From the NCBI RefSeq assembly GCF_000296385.1, contig NZ_JH815185.1, positions 1,838,930 through 1,902,929 on the forward strand: a stretch of DNA of 64,000 nucleotides, in the 5' to 3' direction. The notes beneath the pieces were generated by a model. It ran no database searches and was not told where the DNA came from. It saw only the letters and a list, made by a program, of their open reading frames with translations. This DNA is from Lachnoanaerobaculum sp. OBRC5-5. Lineage in GTDB: Bacteria > Bacillota > Clostridia > Lachnospirales > Lachnospiraceae. Position numbers and translations under genes: made by a program. Positions 51,935-62,295 of this stretch are shown here, one piece after another; position 1 is the stretch's first letter; each line of letters opens with the position of its first letter.

Positions 51935-53362
51935 TTATCTCACCTTACTCACTATCATCTTAAAGTTCTCATTTTTCATAACTACAGCCAATGCTATATA
52001 AATAATTACACCAAGCACTATCTGTATCAGAAGACTTAAAATACCGATTCCTATATGCTTACCTGCAATGTAAATAATAATTCCCATAATTATAGCAGGG
52101 ATGAAGTTATTTAAAGCATCCAAACTCTGTTCTTTTAGGGTGTACCCTAAGAGCTTTCCGTTCGGCGTGGCATTGATATATGCACAAATCAGATCCGAAA
52201 AGGCCTTAAGCCCCACAAACACAAATACATTATACCTTATTCCAATCAGTAATATGGCAATTCCAAGAATCTTTTTTATAATTTCAAGCTTTAAAAATAT
52301 ATCACTTCTACCCATAGCATTTAACGCCTCAAGGTTTGATACATGAATCGGCCAAAATACATATGAAAAACACATCATCTGCAAAAACGGTATTGCAATC
52401 CTCCACTTCTCTCCAAGCAGTAAAAGTATCAGATTATCACTGACCGCCGCCAGCCCGCACATCATAGGCGCCACCACAAATGTGGAAAGTCTTACCGAGG
52501 ACTTTAAAAGTGCTTTTACATCTTCCTTACTTTCCTGTTTCTTTGACATGGCAGGAAGAAGTACGGACTGTATGGCGGATGAAAGATTGCTTACTACAAG
52601 CTTTGGAAATTGCTCACCTCTGTTGAATGAGCCGAGCATATCTTCACTGTATGCCTTACCTATAACAAGTCCGTGTATATTTGTAAAAATCGTATCTATC
52701 AGTGATGCCACCAAGAGCTTTGAGCCATAGGCAAACATGGTTTTTAATCTCTCCAAGCTGAACTTAAGTCCCGGAAAGTATTTTATACCTATACCGAGTA
52801 TTATAAGGAGTGCAAAATAATATACTATCTGCTGAAAAACCAAAGCCCAGACCTTTGCTCCCTCAAGTGCCATAATTACACTCACGCTGCCTGAAATTAC
52901 AGACGAAAGAAATGTTGCTATAAAAAGAGTTTTAAACTTCATATTTCTGGCAACATATGAATTTTCTATTGATATAATACTTCCGGGCAGTATTATTATG
53001 CCCATAACTCTAAGTATGTCGATAAGCTCGGGATTTTTATATATATCCGCTATTATGGGAGAGCCCAAAAATAGCAGTATATATATTGCCAGTGATAAGA
53101 GTACATTAAAAATCAGCACAGATGAAAAGTCCAAATCATCCGCATGAAACTTTTGTATCAGTGCTGAAGCAAATCCGTTTTGCACCAAAACATTGGCTAT
53201 TGTTGTAAATATCAAAACTATTGCAACTATTCCATACTCTGACGGACTCAAAAGCCTTGCAAGGAGTACCGACACTATAAACTGGACTCCCTGCGAACCT
53301 CCGTTTTCAAGTATTTTCCAAAAAAGAGATGTGGAAATCTCACTTTTATTTTTTTTATTCAT
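51935..53362 (-). CDS. MOP-superfamily lipopolysaccharide/teichuronate flippase (second)
   Basis: 475 residues, about twelve to fourteen hydrophobic helices, close to the TuaB/WzxC branch (FWKILENGGSQGVQFIVSVL, LLARLLSPSEYGIVA). It exports lipid-linked polysaccharide units. Its start overlaps the stop of the upstream glycosyltransferase (TGATG). Why the locus needs two different flippases is open: two glycans, or one old and one acquired. Confidence 0.85.
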   Translation of the reverse strand: MNKKNKSEISTSLFWKILENGGSQGVQFIVSVLLARLLSPSEYGIVAIVLIFTTIANVLVQNGFASALIQKFHADDLDFSSVLIFNVLLSLAIYILLFLGSPIIADIYKNPELIDILRVMGIIILPGSIISIENSYVARNMKFKTLFIATFLSSVISGSVSVIMALEGAKVWALVFQQIVYYFALLIILGIGIKYFPGLKFSLERLKTMFAYGSKLLVASLIDTIFTNIHGLVIGKAYSEDMLGSFNRGEQFPKLVVSNLSSAIQSVLLPAMSKKQESKEDVKALLKSSVRLSTFVVAPMMCGLAAVSDNLILLLLGEKWRIAIPFLQMMCFSYVFWPIHVSNLEALNAMGRSDIFLKLEIIKKILGIAILLIGIRYNVFVFVGLKAFSDLICAYINATPNGKLLGYTLKEQSLDALNNFIPAIIMGIIIYIAGKHIGIGILSLLIQIVLGVIIYIALAVVMKNENFKMIVSKVR

Positions 53363-54342
53363 CAGATATTCAACATCTCTCCTATTGTAAGTATTTTTGA
53401 ACTTTTAAAAAATGAATATTTCAAGATATCTCTTATCTTTGATACTCTGTTTTTAGATTTCATATTTGCAAAGGCATTTAAATATTTACGTGCAAAATAT
53501 GTATCGGCCGACCTGCTTTTTCCAAGTTCATCCTTATATAATCTTAAAAACTCCTCTACCTGTGCAAACATACAGTCATAGTTTTCTCTTATCTTTTTTT
53601 TGTTTCTCTTTTTTATATTGTGAAGTTCAAGTGGATTCTTTGCACCAAGTTCATTGCTTTCATGTTGACGATATTTTACAAGGCACTCATTAAGAAAACC
53701 AACCTTACCGAATGTAAAAGCGATCAGTCCAAGCCACCAGTCATGCATAAAAGATACTTTAGGCCTTTTATATATATCAAGCAATGCTTTATTTATAATC
53801 ACCGTATTTCCTGTAATATTGTTTTCAACAAGATATCTTGAAAAGCTTTTTTCTGTACTTATTGTATAAAGGTATTTTGACTCCTTTTTTGCATACTTTA
53901 TGGCTTCACTTATACCTGTAAGCTCACTCATTTTTTTGTTTTGTGAATTCAGGTTTCCATCCACTATCTCCAAATCCGAATGCACAAGTATCGGCGTTTC
54001 TTTACCATACTTTTTTTCAAGCCTTTGTATGGCCTTCAAACTTTTTTCGAGCTTGTCGCTTTCCCAAAAGTCATCCTGATCGCAAAGCGCAATATATTCG
54101 GCATCAGCCATATCAAGCAGATTGTAAAAGTTTTCTTTTGCACTGTGAGTATTGCTCTGAACAACCTTTATCTTCTCGCCAAATACACTCTCATAGCTTC
54201 TTAATATTTCAAAAGTACAATCGCTTGAATTATCGTCACTTGCAAGTATATTATAGTCCTCAAAACTTTGACTTGTTATACTTTCTATCTGCTCAGGCAA
54301 AAATCTTTCACCGTTATAGGTCGCAAGTAAAATTTCTATCAT
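53362..54342 (-). CDS. GT2 glycosyltransferase (rhamnosyltransferase family)
   Basis: 326 residues. MIEILLATYNGERFLPEQIE and ASDDNSSDCTFEIL are the GT-A nucleotide site, LCDQDDFW the metal-binding DXD equivalent, and MHDWWLGL the acceptor-side motif seen in RgpB/WsaF-like rhamnosyltransferases. Cytosolic, acting on a lipid-linked acceptor. SD AGGAAAG precedes the ATG. Confidence 0.87.
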   Translation of the reverse strand: MIEILLATYNGERFLPEQIESITSQSFEDYNILASDDNSSDCTFEILRSYESVFGEKIKVVQSNTHSAKENFYNLLDMADAEYIALCDQDDFWESDKLEKSLKAIQRLEKKYGKETPILVHSDLEIVDGNLNSQNKKMSELTGISEAIKYAKKESKYLYTISTEKSFSRYLVENNITGNTVIINKALLDIYKRPKVSFMHDWWLGLIAFTFGKVGFLNECLVKYRQHESNELGAKNPLELHNIKKRNKKKIRENYDCMFAQVEEFLRLYKDELGKSRSADTYFARKYLNAFANMKSKNRVSKIRDILKYSFFKSSKILTIGEMLNI

Positions 54343-54350
54343 AAACTTTC

Positions 54351-55229
54351 CTAGAGTAATCCGAAAATAATCACTTCAAGCCTTACAAATGCAAAGAAAA
54401 CTTTTGCAAATATCTGCCAAAGAGGGTTTATCTTCAGATAATTTTTATAAAAATACATTGTGGACTCTTCTCTGATTTTCTGACGTGAGTAGAGGCTTTT
54501 TAAACTTTTTTTGATGCTTGCGGAATGTATATGCTTATACTTATACCCTGTAATAACGGCAGTCTTTAAGCCTATGCCTTCCATCTTTTTTGAAAGCAGA
54601 TCCTCCTCACCGTATAAAAACATCTTTTCATCATAGCCTCCGACCTTTATAAAGGCGTCAACTCTTACCATCAAAAGTGCACCAAGTACGGCACCTACTT
54701 TTCTTATCTTGGCATTATAAAAGTTTCTGTCATAATGAAGAGCCTTTGTAAAGATTCGCCTGCATATCGGACCGTTCTCCGCTAAGGAATGAAGAAAATC
54801 TCTCATCGGCCAACATGAAGCACCTTTAAGTACATTTTCTCTGCTGCCGTATACATCATTTGTCTCTACCAAAGGAGCGCATATACCGATATCCACATTT
54901 TTTTCCATAGCGGACTTTAAAACTTTAATCACTCGCTCTTCAAAGTCCGTATCGGGATTTGCAATCAAAGCCAAATCCATTCCAAGCTTTTTCGCCACAA
55001 AAATACCGATATTATTTCCTGCTCCATATCCCTTGTTTTCATGGTTTTCTACAAAGTAAATTTTTTCATTATCTTCACAGTAGCTTTTCAATCTGATTCT
55101 TGAGTCGTCATTTGAGTCATTGTCTACCACAATTACTTTATCAAATACACCATAGTCTGCCGTCTTTCCAAGGACCTTTAAGGTATTATCCGCATCATTA
55201 TAATTTAATACTACTAAAGCTGTTTTCAT
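54351..55229 (-). CDS. GT2 glycosyltransferase (WbbL-like)
   Basis: 292 residues. TALVVLNYNDADNTLKVLGK, VDNDSNDDSR and ENKGYGAGNNIG are classic for the WbbL/rhamnosyl group, with ANPDTDFEE as the DXD region and FLYGEEDLLSKKM as the catalytic-base region. A hydrophobic C-terminus (WQIFAKVFFAFVRLEVIIFG) may attach it to the membrane. Donor is not certain. SD AAGGAG. Confidence 0.87.
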   Translation of the reverse strand: MKTALVVLNYNDADNTLKVLGKTADYGVFDKVIVVDNDSNDDSRIRLKSYCEDNEKIYFVENHENKGYGAGNNIGIFVAKKLGMDLALIANPDTDFEERVIKVLKSAMEKNVDIGICAPLVETNDVYGSRENVLKGASCWPMRDFLHSLAENGPICRRIFTKALHYDRNFYNAKIRKVGAVLGALLMVRVDAFIKVGGYDEKMFLYGEEDLLSKKMEGIGLKTAVITGYKYKHIHSASIKKSLKSLYSRQKIREESTMYFYKNYLKINPLWQIFAKVFFAFVRLEVIIFGLL

Positions 55230-55238
55230 TTGCTCTCC

Positions 55239-56219
55239 TTATTTTCTTTCAGAATGCTTTTTATATGCTTTATCTATATAATACTCGGATATTCTTTTTC
55301 TTACCACCGGGCAAATAAACGTAACCAAATCCATCATATGATATATAAGCATATACAGATTCTTCCCCTTTTCTATAGGAACATCTTTAAAAGGAGTCTT
55401 CTTCTTAAAGTAATTATATGCTTTCTTATACGGATTAAAACTTCCCGCAATCCAAGGCCTCTCATCTCCGGCAAAATGTAATATTACCGGTCTTCTCTTT
55501 GCTTCTTTAAGATCCTTCTTTGTGTAGGAAAGGCTTGCACCATAAACTTTAATAAATGAATTGTATGAAAAATATTTATAATTTGAAAAGAAATTATACT
55601 TAGGCAAAAGCTTCTTTATCTTCCATCTGAGTACACCGTTTATGGCATCCTGCTCCCCGAAAAGGCTCTTATCCCATATACTTTTGCTGTAGCTTATAGT
55701 CTTTTCTCCAAGATTATTCTCTCTCCACTTTTTCAAATCTATAAGCAAAAGTCCGGCATTTACATAAGATGCCTCATAGTCAAGTCCTATTTCATACCTG
55801 ACTCTCTCAAGTACTGTAGGCTCTTCCACTGCAGCTATTATATTTTCTCCAAGCTTTGTATTGTATAATTCCCTTATAGAATGCAATATAACCATATCGC
55901 AATCCAGATAAAGTATTCTATCGACATCTTCCGGCAATATCTCACCTACAAGCAGTCTACCCATCTTGCTGATATCAAATGTAGCGTCCTGTATACCTGT
56001 ATCAAAATATTTTGATGTGTCATTCAGTTCTATTATTTCTACATCTCTACCAAACTTTTTTGCTATACTTTTCAATTTGCCCAAAGAGTCCTCACCAATT
56101 CCTGTGGAAATGATGAAGACTCTGATATCTTTTTCGTATCTGTTTCTCTCATATAGCGAATATAAGCTGACACCCAGGTGCACTGCAAATTTCTCATTTG
56201 CTATATAAACTATATTCAT
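55239..56219 (-). CDS. GT8 family glycosyltransferase
   Basis: 326 residues. NIVYIANEKFAVHLGVSLYS at the N-terminus and RILYLDCDMVI (the DXD) identify GT8, the family of retaining galactosyl/glucosyl transferases such as LgtC. LFGEQDAINGVL and the late LHFAGDERPW are further family blocks. First gene of the glycosyltransferase run downstream of leuA, from which a hairpin separates it. SD GAGG. Confidence 0.9.
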   Translation of the reverse strand: MNIVYIANEKFAVHLGVSLYSLYERNRYEKDIRVFIISTGIGEDSLGKLKSIAKKFGRDVEIIELNDTSKYFDTGIQDATFDISKMGRLLVGEILPEDVDRILYLDCDMVILHSIRELYNTKLGENIIAAVEEPTVLERVRYEIGLDYEASYVNAGLLLIDLKKWRENNLGEKTISYSKSIWDKSLFGEQDAINGVLRWKIKKLLPKYNFFSNYKYFSYNSFIKVYGASLSYTKKDLKEAKRRPVILHFAGDERPWIAGSFNPYKKAYNYFKKKTPFKDVPIEKGKNLYMLIYHMMDLVTFICPVVRKRISEYYIDKAYKKHSERK

Positions 56220-56246
56220 ACTTACCTCATTTATTATTATATGAAC

Positions 56247-56286
56247 ATAAAGGAATACACACTTTAATACGCATGTATTCCTTTAT
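56247..56286. terminator. Hairpin between leuA and the GT8 gene
   Basis: ATAAAGGAATACA (56247-56259) and TGTATTCCTTTAT (56274-56286) are perfect 13-bp arms with a 14-nt loop. The U-tract is poor on both strands, so it is a weak or attenuating terminator. Confidence 0.55.
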
Positions 56287-56297
56287 TAAAAGTACTT

Positions 56298-57962
56298 TTA
56301 ATAGAACAATCTATTTACTGCAGAGAATAAAGCTCTGATAGATGATCTTGTAATATTGCCTGAAATACCTACACCATAAGTGGTCTTTCCGCTTTCCACA
56401 TCAAGCATATGGATGTATGAAGCCGCCTTTGCGTTTGAACCTGATGCAAGAGCATGCTCATTGTAATCAAGAACCTTAATTCCCTTGCCGACCACATTTT
56501 CAAGACCTCTCTTGACAGCATCGATAGGACCGTTTCCGGTACTCTCAAATACTTTCTCTTCGCCGTTAAATGTGTATGTAACCTTGACATATGTAGAGAA
56601 ATCTCCGTCCTCATCGGCATCTGTAATAATGCATTTTTCAAAATGCAGAGGTTCTTTCTTCTCAATGTAATTCTTTTCAAATTCCTTGTAGATTTCTTCC
56701 GGTGAAACTTCACCCTGTGCTTCTGAAATCTTTTGGATAATATCTGCGAATTCCTTATGCATACCCTTCGGCAGTTTGAAGCCGTAGAATGTATCCATAA
56801 CAAATGCAACTCCGCCCTTGCCTGACTGTGAGTTTATTCTTACTACAGGCTCATACTCACGACCGATATCTGCAGGATCTATAGGCAGATAAGGAACCTC
56901 CCAGTATGGGTTGTTTCTCTGTCTCATAGCCTGAACACCCTTATTGATTGCATCCTGATGTGAACCTGAAAAGGCCGTAAATACAAGCTTTCCGGCATAT
57001 GGATGTCTCGGGTCGATGCGCATCTTTGTGGTTCTCTCATATACATCTATGATTTCTTTGATATTGCTGATATTAAGATTCGGATCAATACCCTGTGAAA
57101 ACATATTGTAGGCTATATTTAATATATCCACATTTCCTGTTCTCTCACCGTTTCCAAAAAGAGTACCCTCCATTCTGTCGGCTCCTGCCAAAAGTGCAAG
57201 CTCTGCAACAGCTGTACCTGTACCTCTGTCGTTATGAGGATGTGTGGAAAGTATTATTGCCTCCCTGTTCTTAAGATGGGTACTCATCCACTCTATTCTG
57301 TCTGCAAATACATTAGGTGTTGTCATCTCCACTGTATTTGGCAGATTGATTATTATCTTATTATCCTTTGTAGCACCCCATGCATCAACTACGGCATCAC
57401 ATACATCAAGTGCAAAGTCAAGTTCTGTTCCCATAAAGCTCTCAGGTGAATATTCCAATATAATTTCACCGTCATGGTCTTTCATATACTTCTTAACAAG
57501 AGCCACACCTTCAAGTGCAATATTTTTTATTCCTTCTCTGTCAAGAGCGTATACCACATCTCTTTGTAATGTATCGGTGGAATTATAGATATGCATTATA
57601 CATTTTTTAATTCCCTTTATAGCTTCAAAGCTTCTTTTTATAAGATGCTCTCTACACTGGCAAAGTATCTGTACTACAACATCATCCGGAATCAGTTTTC
57701 TGTCCACAAGCTGACGAAGGAAGTCAAATTCTATCTGGGATGCTGCCGGGAAACCAATCTCTATTTCCTTAAAGCCCAACTTTACAAGCAGATTAAACAT
57801 TTCTATCTTTTCTTCTACCACCATCGGTTCGACCAATGCCTGGTTGCCGTCTCTTAGATCTGACGAACACCATATAGGTGCTTTCTCTATTTGCTTATTC
57901 GGCCATGTTCTCTCTTTAAAATCCACTACAGGATTTCTCTTATATCTTTCAATATGATACAT
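56298..57962 (-). CDS. leuA: 2-isopropylmalate synthase (long, type 2 form)
   Basis: 554 residues. It condenses acetyl-CoA with 2-ketoisovalerate, first step of leucine synthesis. The N-terminal TIM barrel has SSDLRDGNQAL and LSTHPHNDRGTGTAVAE; the C-terminal leucine-sensing regulatory domain is present (from about 420, to the end ITRSSIRALFSAVNRLF). Its N-terminus (WPNKQIEKAPIWCSSDLRDG) fits the yeast-like LeuA group. It is isolated among polysaccharide genes with no other leu gene. SD GAGGAG. Confidence 0.95.
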   Translation of the reverse strand: MYHIERYKRNPVVDFKERTWPNKQIEKAPIWCSSDLRDGNQALVEPMVVEEKIEMFNLLVKLGFKEIEIGFPAASQIEFDFLRQLVDRKLIPDDVVVQILCQCREHLIKRSFEAIKGIKKCIMHIYNSTDTLQRDVVYALDREGIKNIALEGVALVKKYMKDHDGEIILEYSPESFMGTELDFALDVCDAVVDAWGATKDNKIIINLPNTVEMTTPNVFADRIEWMSTHLKNREAIILSTHPHNDRGTGTAVAELALLAGADRMEGTLFGNGERTGNVDILNIAYNMFSQGIDPNLNISNIKEIIDVYERTTKMRIDPRHPYAGKLVFTAFSGSHQDAINKGVQAMRQRNNPYWEVPYLPIDPADIGREYEPVVRINSQSGKGGVAFVMDTFYGFKLPKGMHKEFADIIQKISEAQGEVSPEEIYKEFEKNYIEKKEPLHFEKCIITDADEDGDFSTYVKVTYTFNGEEKVFESTGNGPIDAVKRGLENVVGKGIKVLDYNEHALASGSNAKAASYIHMLDVESGKTTYGVGISGNITRSSIRALFSAVNRLFY

Positions 57963-58024
57963 TTAATCTCTCCTCTTTCCTAATCTAAGTTTAAGCTTTG
58001 TCCCATTCTCTAATTTTTGTCCCC

Positions 58025-59371
58025 CTATATTAAAAGTCCTTCTTTTTCCATAACTTTTATTACTTCATCTGTATATTTTTCGCATTCTTCCATGCTCTTT
58101 GCTTCTACCATTACTCTGATAAGAGGCTCCGTACCGCTTGGACGAAGAAGTATTCTTCCGTCATTTCCAAGTGCTTTGCTTACTGCATCTACCGCCTCAA
58201 GCACTGCCTTGTTTTCTCCGGCTTTTTGCTTGTCCACAACTTTCACATTCTTTAGAACCTGTGGGAAGATATCCACTTCACTTGCAAGTTTTGACAGAGT
58301 CTGCTTGGTTTCAAGCACCACCTCCATTACCTTAAGTGAGGTAAGTATTCCGTCACCTGTTGTGGCGTGTTTTGCAAATATAATATGTCCCGACTGCTCA
58401 CCGCCAAGGCAGTGACCGTTGTTTTGCATATTTTCATATACATATTTATCACCCACGGCAGTCTTTTCAAAGTTTATATTTTCTCTTTCAAAGGCTTTGT
58501 ATAGTCCGAAGTTTGACATTATTGTAGTTACCACTGTGTTATTGAAAAGCTCTCCTCTCTCCTTCATATACTTGCCGCAAATATAAAGGATTAGGTCTCC
58601 GTCCACCACATTACCGTTTTCATCAACACAAAGGCATCTGTCGGCATCTCCGTCATAGGCAAAACCTATGTCACAACCATTTTCCAAAACACATTTTTGA
58701 AGGCTTTCCATATGTGTTGAGCCGCAATCTGTATTTATATTTATACCGTCAGGATTGTTATGAATTACATAAGTATCCGCTCCCAAAGCATCAAATACAT
58801 TCTTTGCAATGCTTGAAGCCGAACCGTTTGCAAGATCCAGTGCCACCTTCTTTCCCTTAAAGGATCTGGTAGCTATAGAGATCAGATATCCTATATATCT
58901 GTTTCTGCCTGCGGCATAGTCTATCGTTCTTCCGATATCTTCCTTTGTTGCAAAAGGAATGGCATCTGCAGTTCCGTCAATATAGCTTTCTATCTTTTCT
59001 ATAACTTCCTCTTCAAGCTTTTCACCTTTACCGTTGATTACCTTTATACCGTTGTCATAGTATGGATTATGGCTTGCGGAAATCATTATACCGCAGTCAA
59101 AATCATCACTTCTTACAACATAGGATACACTTGGTGTTGTAGTAACATGAAGCAGATATACATCAGCTCCGGATGCTGTAAGTCCCGCTACCAAAGAATA
59201 CTCAAACATATAGCTTGATCTTCTTGTATCCTTACCTATAGCAACTCTGCATTTTTTCCCGTCCTTAGAGTAGAAGCTTCCCAAAAATCTTCCGACCTTA
59301 TATGCATGTTCAACTGTAAGGTCTATGTTTGCTTCTCCTCTAAATCCGTCTGTACCGAAATATTTTCCCAT
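58025..59371 (-). CDS. glmM: Phosphoglucosamine mutase
   Basis: 448 residues, the usual GlmM length. It interconverts glucosamine-6-phosphate and glucosamine-1-phosphate on the way to UDP-GlcNAc. GKYFGTDGFRG is the N-terminus, Ser100 in ISASHNP is the phosphoserine, AYDGDADRC binds Mg2+, and RPSGTEPLIRVM is the phosphate loop. The frame extends to 59419, but the ATG at 59371, overlapping the rfbD stop (TAATG) with GGAG upstream, is the proper start. Supplies precursors for peptidoglycan and surface glycans. Confidence 0.96.
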   Translation of the reverse strand: MGKYFGTDGFRGEANIDLTVEHAYKVGRFLGSFYSKDGKKCRVAIGKDTRRSSYMFEYSLVAGLTASGADVYLLHVTTTPSVSYVVRSDDFDCGIMISASHNPYYDNGIKVINGKGEKLEEEVIEKIESYIDGTADAIPFATKEDIGRTIDYAAGRNRYIGYLISIATRSFKGKKVALDLANGSASSIAKNVFDALGADTYVIHNNPDGININTDCGSTHMESLQKCVLENGCDIGFAYDGDADRCLCVDENGNVVDGDLILYICGKYMKERGELFNNTVVTTIMSNFGLYKAFERENINFEKTAVGDKYVYENMQNNGHCLGGEQSGHIIFAKHATTGDGILTSLKVMEVVLETKQTLSKLASEVDIFPQVLKNVKVVDKQKAGENKAVLEAVDAVSKALGNDGRILLRPSGTEPLIRVMVEAKSMEECEKYTDEVIKVMEKEGLLI

Positions 59372-60231
59372 TAGCCATTCTCCAGTTCTGACAAGTATCT
59401 CTTTAGAGCATCCTGCCATGAAGGCAAAAGCTCAAATCCGTTCTTTGTCAGCTTTGATTTATCCATTCTTGAGTTGTGAGGTCTCTTTGCCTTCACCGGG
59501 AAAGCGTCAGAGTTCACAGGTGTGACTGCCACATCAAGGTTTGCCTGCTTAAATATCTCACAGGCAAATTCATACCAGGAACAAAGACCCTCATTAGTAG
59601 CATGATATCTTCCGTATTTATCGGTTAAAATCATATCCACCAAAAGTCTTGAAAGATCGGGAGTATATGTAGGTGAGCCGATTTGATCGTTTACCACACT
59701 TACAGCTCCTCTTTCCTTTCCAAGTCTAAGCATTGTTTTTATAAAGTTGTTTCCATGAAGGCCGAATACCCAAGAAATTCTTACTATAAAATATTTCTCA
59801 AGTAATTCCTCAACATATAGCTCTCCCTTATATTTTGCCATACCGTAAATATTAAGAGGTGCCCTCTTATCATCCGGTTCCCATGGTCTTTCGCAATCTC
59901 CGTCAAATACATAGTCTGTAGAAATATACATCATGGAAAGGTCAAGTTCCTTTGCCACCTTCGCAATATTTTTTGTACCTTCCGCATTTATCTTAGTTAC
60001 AAGGGCTTCATTATCTTCTGCCGCATCCACTGCGGTATATGCCGCACAGTGGATGATTGCATCAAGCTTTTTTTCACCGTTGATTTTTTCTATTACTTCC
60101 TTTGTCGCCTCAGAATCTGTAATATCCAAATCATCAATGTCTATACCCACTGCATCAATATTTCTATTTGACAACTCGCAAAGAAGATCACTTCCAAGCT
60201 GACCCTTTGCGCCTGTTACCAATACTCTCAT
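59371..60231 (-). CDS. rfbD: dTDP-4-dehydrorhamnose reductase
   Basis: 286 residues, last enzyme of dTDP-L-rhamnose synthesis. It has an SDR fold with VTGAKGQLGSDL, YISTDYVFDG, the YGMAKYKGE catalytic Tyr-Lys pair and PTYTPDLSRLL. It follows rfbB with an overlap at TAATG. SD in GGAGAAAGA. Confidence 0.95.
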   Translation of the reverse strand: MRVLVTGAKGQLGSDLLCELSNRNIDAVGIDIDDLDITDSEATKEVIEKINGEKKLDAIIHCAAYTAVDAAEDNEALVTKINAEGTKNIAKVAKELDLSMMYISTDYVFDGDCERPWEPDDKRAPLNIYGMAKYKGELYVEELLEKYFIVRISWVFGLHGNNFIKTMLRLGKERGAVSVVNDQIGSPTYTPDLSRLLVDMILTDKYGRYHATNEGLCSWYEFACEIFKQANLDVAVTPVNSDAFPVKAKRPHNSRMDKSKLTKNGFELLPSWQDALKRYLSELENG

Positions 60232-61253
60232 TAAAGTCTTTCTCCATACATATTCTCAAAATACTTTGTGTATTCACCGCTGATGATATGCTCCCACCAC
60301 TCTTTATTGTTAAGATACCATTCAATAGTTTTTACAATACCTGTATCAAATGTATACTCAGGCTTCCATCCAAGCTCAGTCTCTATCTTTGTAGGATCGA
60401 TAGCATATCTTCTGTCATGTCCCGGTCTGTCTGTTACAAATTTTATAAGACTCTCAGGCTTACCAAGTGCCTTAAGTATTGTCTTTACAACCTCAAGATT
60501 GGTTCTCTCATTGTGACCGCCGATATTGTAAACTTCACCGACTCTACCTTTTCTTACTACCAAATCGATTGCTTTACAGTGGTCTGTAACATAGAGCCAG
60601 TCTCTTACATTATCACCTTTTCCGTATACAGGAAGTTCTTCATCATTAAGTGCTCTGCTTATGATAAGCGGAATAAGCTTCTCAGGGAAGTGGTATGGAC
60701 CGTAGTTGTTTGAACATCTTGATACGGTCACAGGAAGTCCGTATGTTCTGTGATATGCAAGTACAAAAAGGTCCGCACTTGCCTTTGATGATGAATATGG
60801 GCTTGATGTATGAAGCGGTGTTTCTTCTGTAAAGAATAAATCAGGTCTGTCAAGAGGAAGGTCTCCGTATACCTCATCTGTGGATACCTGATGATATCTC
60901 TTAATTCCGTACTTTCTGCAGGCATCAAGTAAAGTTGTGGTTCCAATTACATTTGTTCTTACAAAACTCTCAGGATCTGTTATCGATCTGTCTACATGGC
61001 TCTCTGCTGCAAAGTTGATTACCACATCCGGCTTCTCTTCTTCAAAAAGTTTGAAAATAAATTCTCTGTCAGCTATATCACCCTTCACAAATTTGTAATT
61101 AGGTGCATTTTCCACCGGCTTTAAAGTCTCCAGATTTCCTGCGTATGTAAGAAGATCAAGATTTATAATCATATCCTCAGGATATTGATTTACCATATAG
61201 TGAACAAAATTTCCGCCGATAAATCCTGCACCGCCAGTAACAATAATTTTCAT
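60231..61253 (-). CDS. rfbB: dTDP-glucose 4,6-dehydratase
   Basis: 340 residues. NAD-dependent extended SDR: GGAGFIGGNFVHY, the STDEVYGDLP signature with catalytic Thr-Asp-Glu, and YSSSKASADLF with Tyr-x-x-x-Lys. Second step of dTDP-rhamnose formation. SD AGAGG lies before the ATG. Confidence 0.96.
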   Translation of the reverse strand: MKIIVTGGAGFIGGNFVHYMVNQYPEDMIINLDLLTYAGNLETLKPVENAPNYKFVKGDIADREFIFKLFEEEKPDVVINFAAESHVDRSITDPESFVRTNVIGTTTLLDACRKYGIKRYHQVSTDEVYGDLPLDRPDLFFTEETPLHTSSPYSSSKASADLFVLAYHRTYGLPVTVSRCSNNYGPYHFPEKLIPLIISRALNDEELPVYGKGDNVRDWLYVTDHCKAIDLVVRKGRVGEVYNIGGHNERTNLEVVKTILKALGKPESLIKFVTDRPGHDRRYAIDPTKIETELGWKPEYTFDTGIVKTIEWYLNNKEWWEHIISGEYTKYFENMYGERL

Positions 61254-61330
61254 AATTAACCTCTTTTATAGTTTTAATTTTATAAACCGGACTGAGTCTT
61301 TAAAGATTCCCGGCCCTAATAAATCATAAA

Positions 61331-62224
61331 TTATGACTGATGTATATGGTCTATGTATTTACCGTCATATACATCTTTAAGATATTTGCCATACTGATTT
61401 TTCTTGAATATTTCATAAGCTTTCAAAAGTTCTTCATCATTTATCCAGCCGTTTAAATACGCAATCTCTTCCAAGCAGGCAATCTTTCTGTGCTGATGTG
61501 TCTCCATCGTGTATACAAAGTTGGTAGCCTCAACAAGGCTCTCATGTGTTCCTGTATCCAGCCATGTAAATCCCTGTCCGAGTACTTTCACCTCAAGCTC
61601 ACCTTTTTCAAGATAGATCCTGTTAAGATCTGTAATCTCAAGCTCTCCTCTGGCAGAAGGCTTTAAATTCTTAGCGTACTCAACCACATCATTATCATAG
61701 AAGTAAAGTCCTGTAACACAGTAATTGCTTTTCGGTTTTTCAGGTTTTTCCTCTATGGAAACTGCCTTGCCGTTTTTATCAAACTCTACAATACCGAATC
61801 TTTCAGGATCGTCTACATAGTATCCGAATACTGTAGCTCCCTTTGTCTTTGAAGCTGCCGATTTCAAATGATTCTTGAGCCCATGTCCATGGAAAATATT
61901 GTCTCCAAGTATCATCGCCACCGGCTCATTACCTATGAACTTCTCTCCGATAATAAACGCCTGTGCCAGTCCGTCAGGGCTTGGTTGAACTGCATATTCC
62001 AGTTTCAATCCGAATTGTGCACCGTCTCCAAGTAATTCTTTAAATCTCGGAGTGTCATCCGGTGTGGAAATTATAAGTATCTCTCTAATCCCTGCCTCCA
62101 TCAATACGGAAATAGGATAATAAATCATTGGCTTGTCATAAATAGGCAATAGCTGTTTTGATGTAACCTTTGTAAGCGGATATAATCTTGTGCCGCTACC
62201 ACCTGCTAATATAATACCCTTCAT
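61331..62224 (-). CDS. rfbA: Glucose-1-phosphate thymidylyltransferase
   Basis: 297 residues. Nucleotidyltransferase with [20 protein letters not shown] at the dTTP site, [10 protein letters not shown] and [20 protein letters not shown]. First step of dTDP-L-rhamnose synthesis. No rfbC (3,5-epimerase) is found between rfbA and rfbD or elsewhere in the window, so it is likely encoded elsewhere. 77 bp separate it from rfbB, and a promoter lies upstream. Confidence 0.96.
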   Translation of the reverse strand: MKGIILAGGSGTRLYPLTKVTSKQLLPIYDKPMIYYPISVLMEAGIREILIISTPDDTPRFKELLGDGAQFGLKLEYAVQPSPDGLAQAFIIGEKFIGNEPVAMILGDNIFHGHGLKNHLKSAASKTKGATVFGYYVDDPERFGIVEFDKNGKAVSIEEKPEKPKSNYCVTGLYFYDNDVVEYAKNLKPSARGELEITDLNRIYLEKGELEVKVLGQGFTWLDTGTHESLVEATNFVYTMETHQHRKIACLEEIAYLNGWINDEELLKAYEIFKKNQYGKYLKDVYDGKYIDHIHQS

Positions 62225-62295
62225 TGTTCGTCCTCACTTTCGCTAGGGCTTTTTCAACCTCAAAGCCGTTATGAATATAACTTTCAATAACTTTT

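Noticed and set aside
56369-56809. Minus-strand frame of 146 codons inside leuA in another reading frame
   Set aside because: Basic, low-complexity translation with no homology; lies wholly within leuA.
61254-61330. Hairpin between rfbA and rfbB as a terminator
   Set aside because: The CCGG-based stem is irregular and lacks a T run; the rfb genes are more likely co-transcribed.
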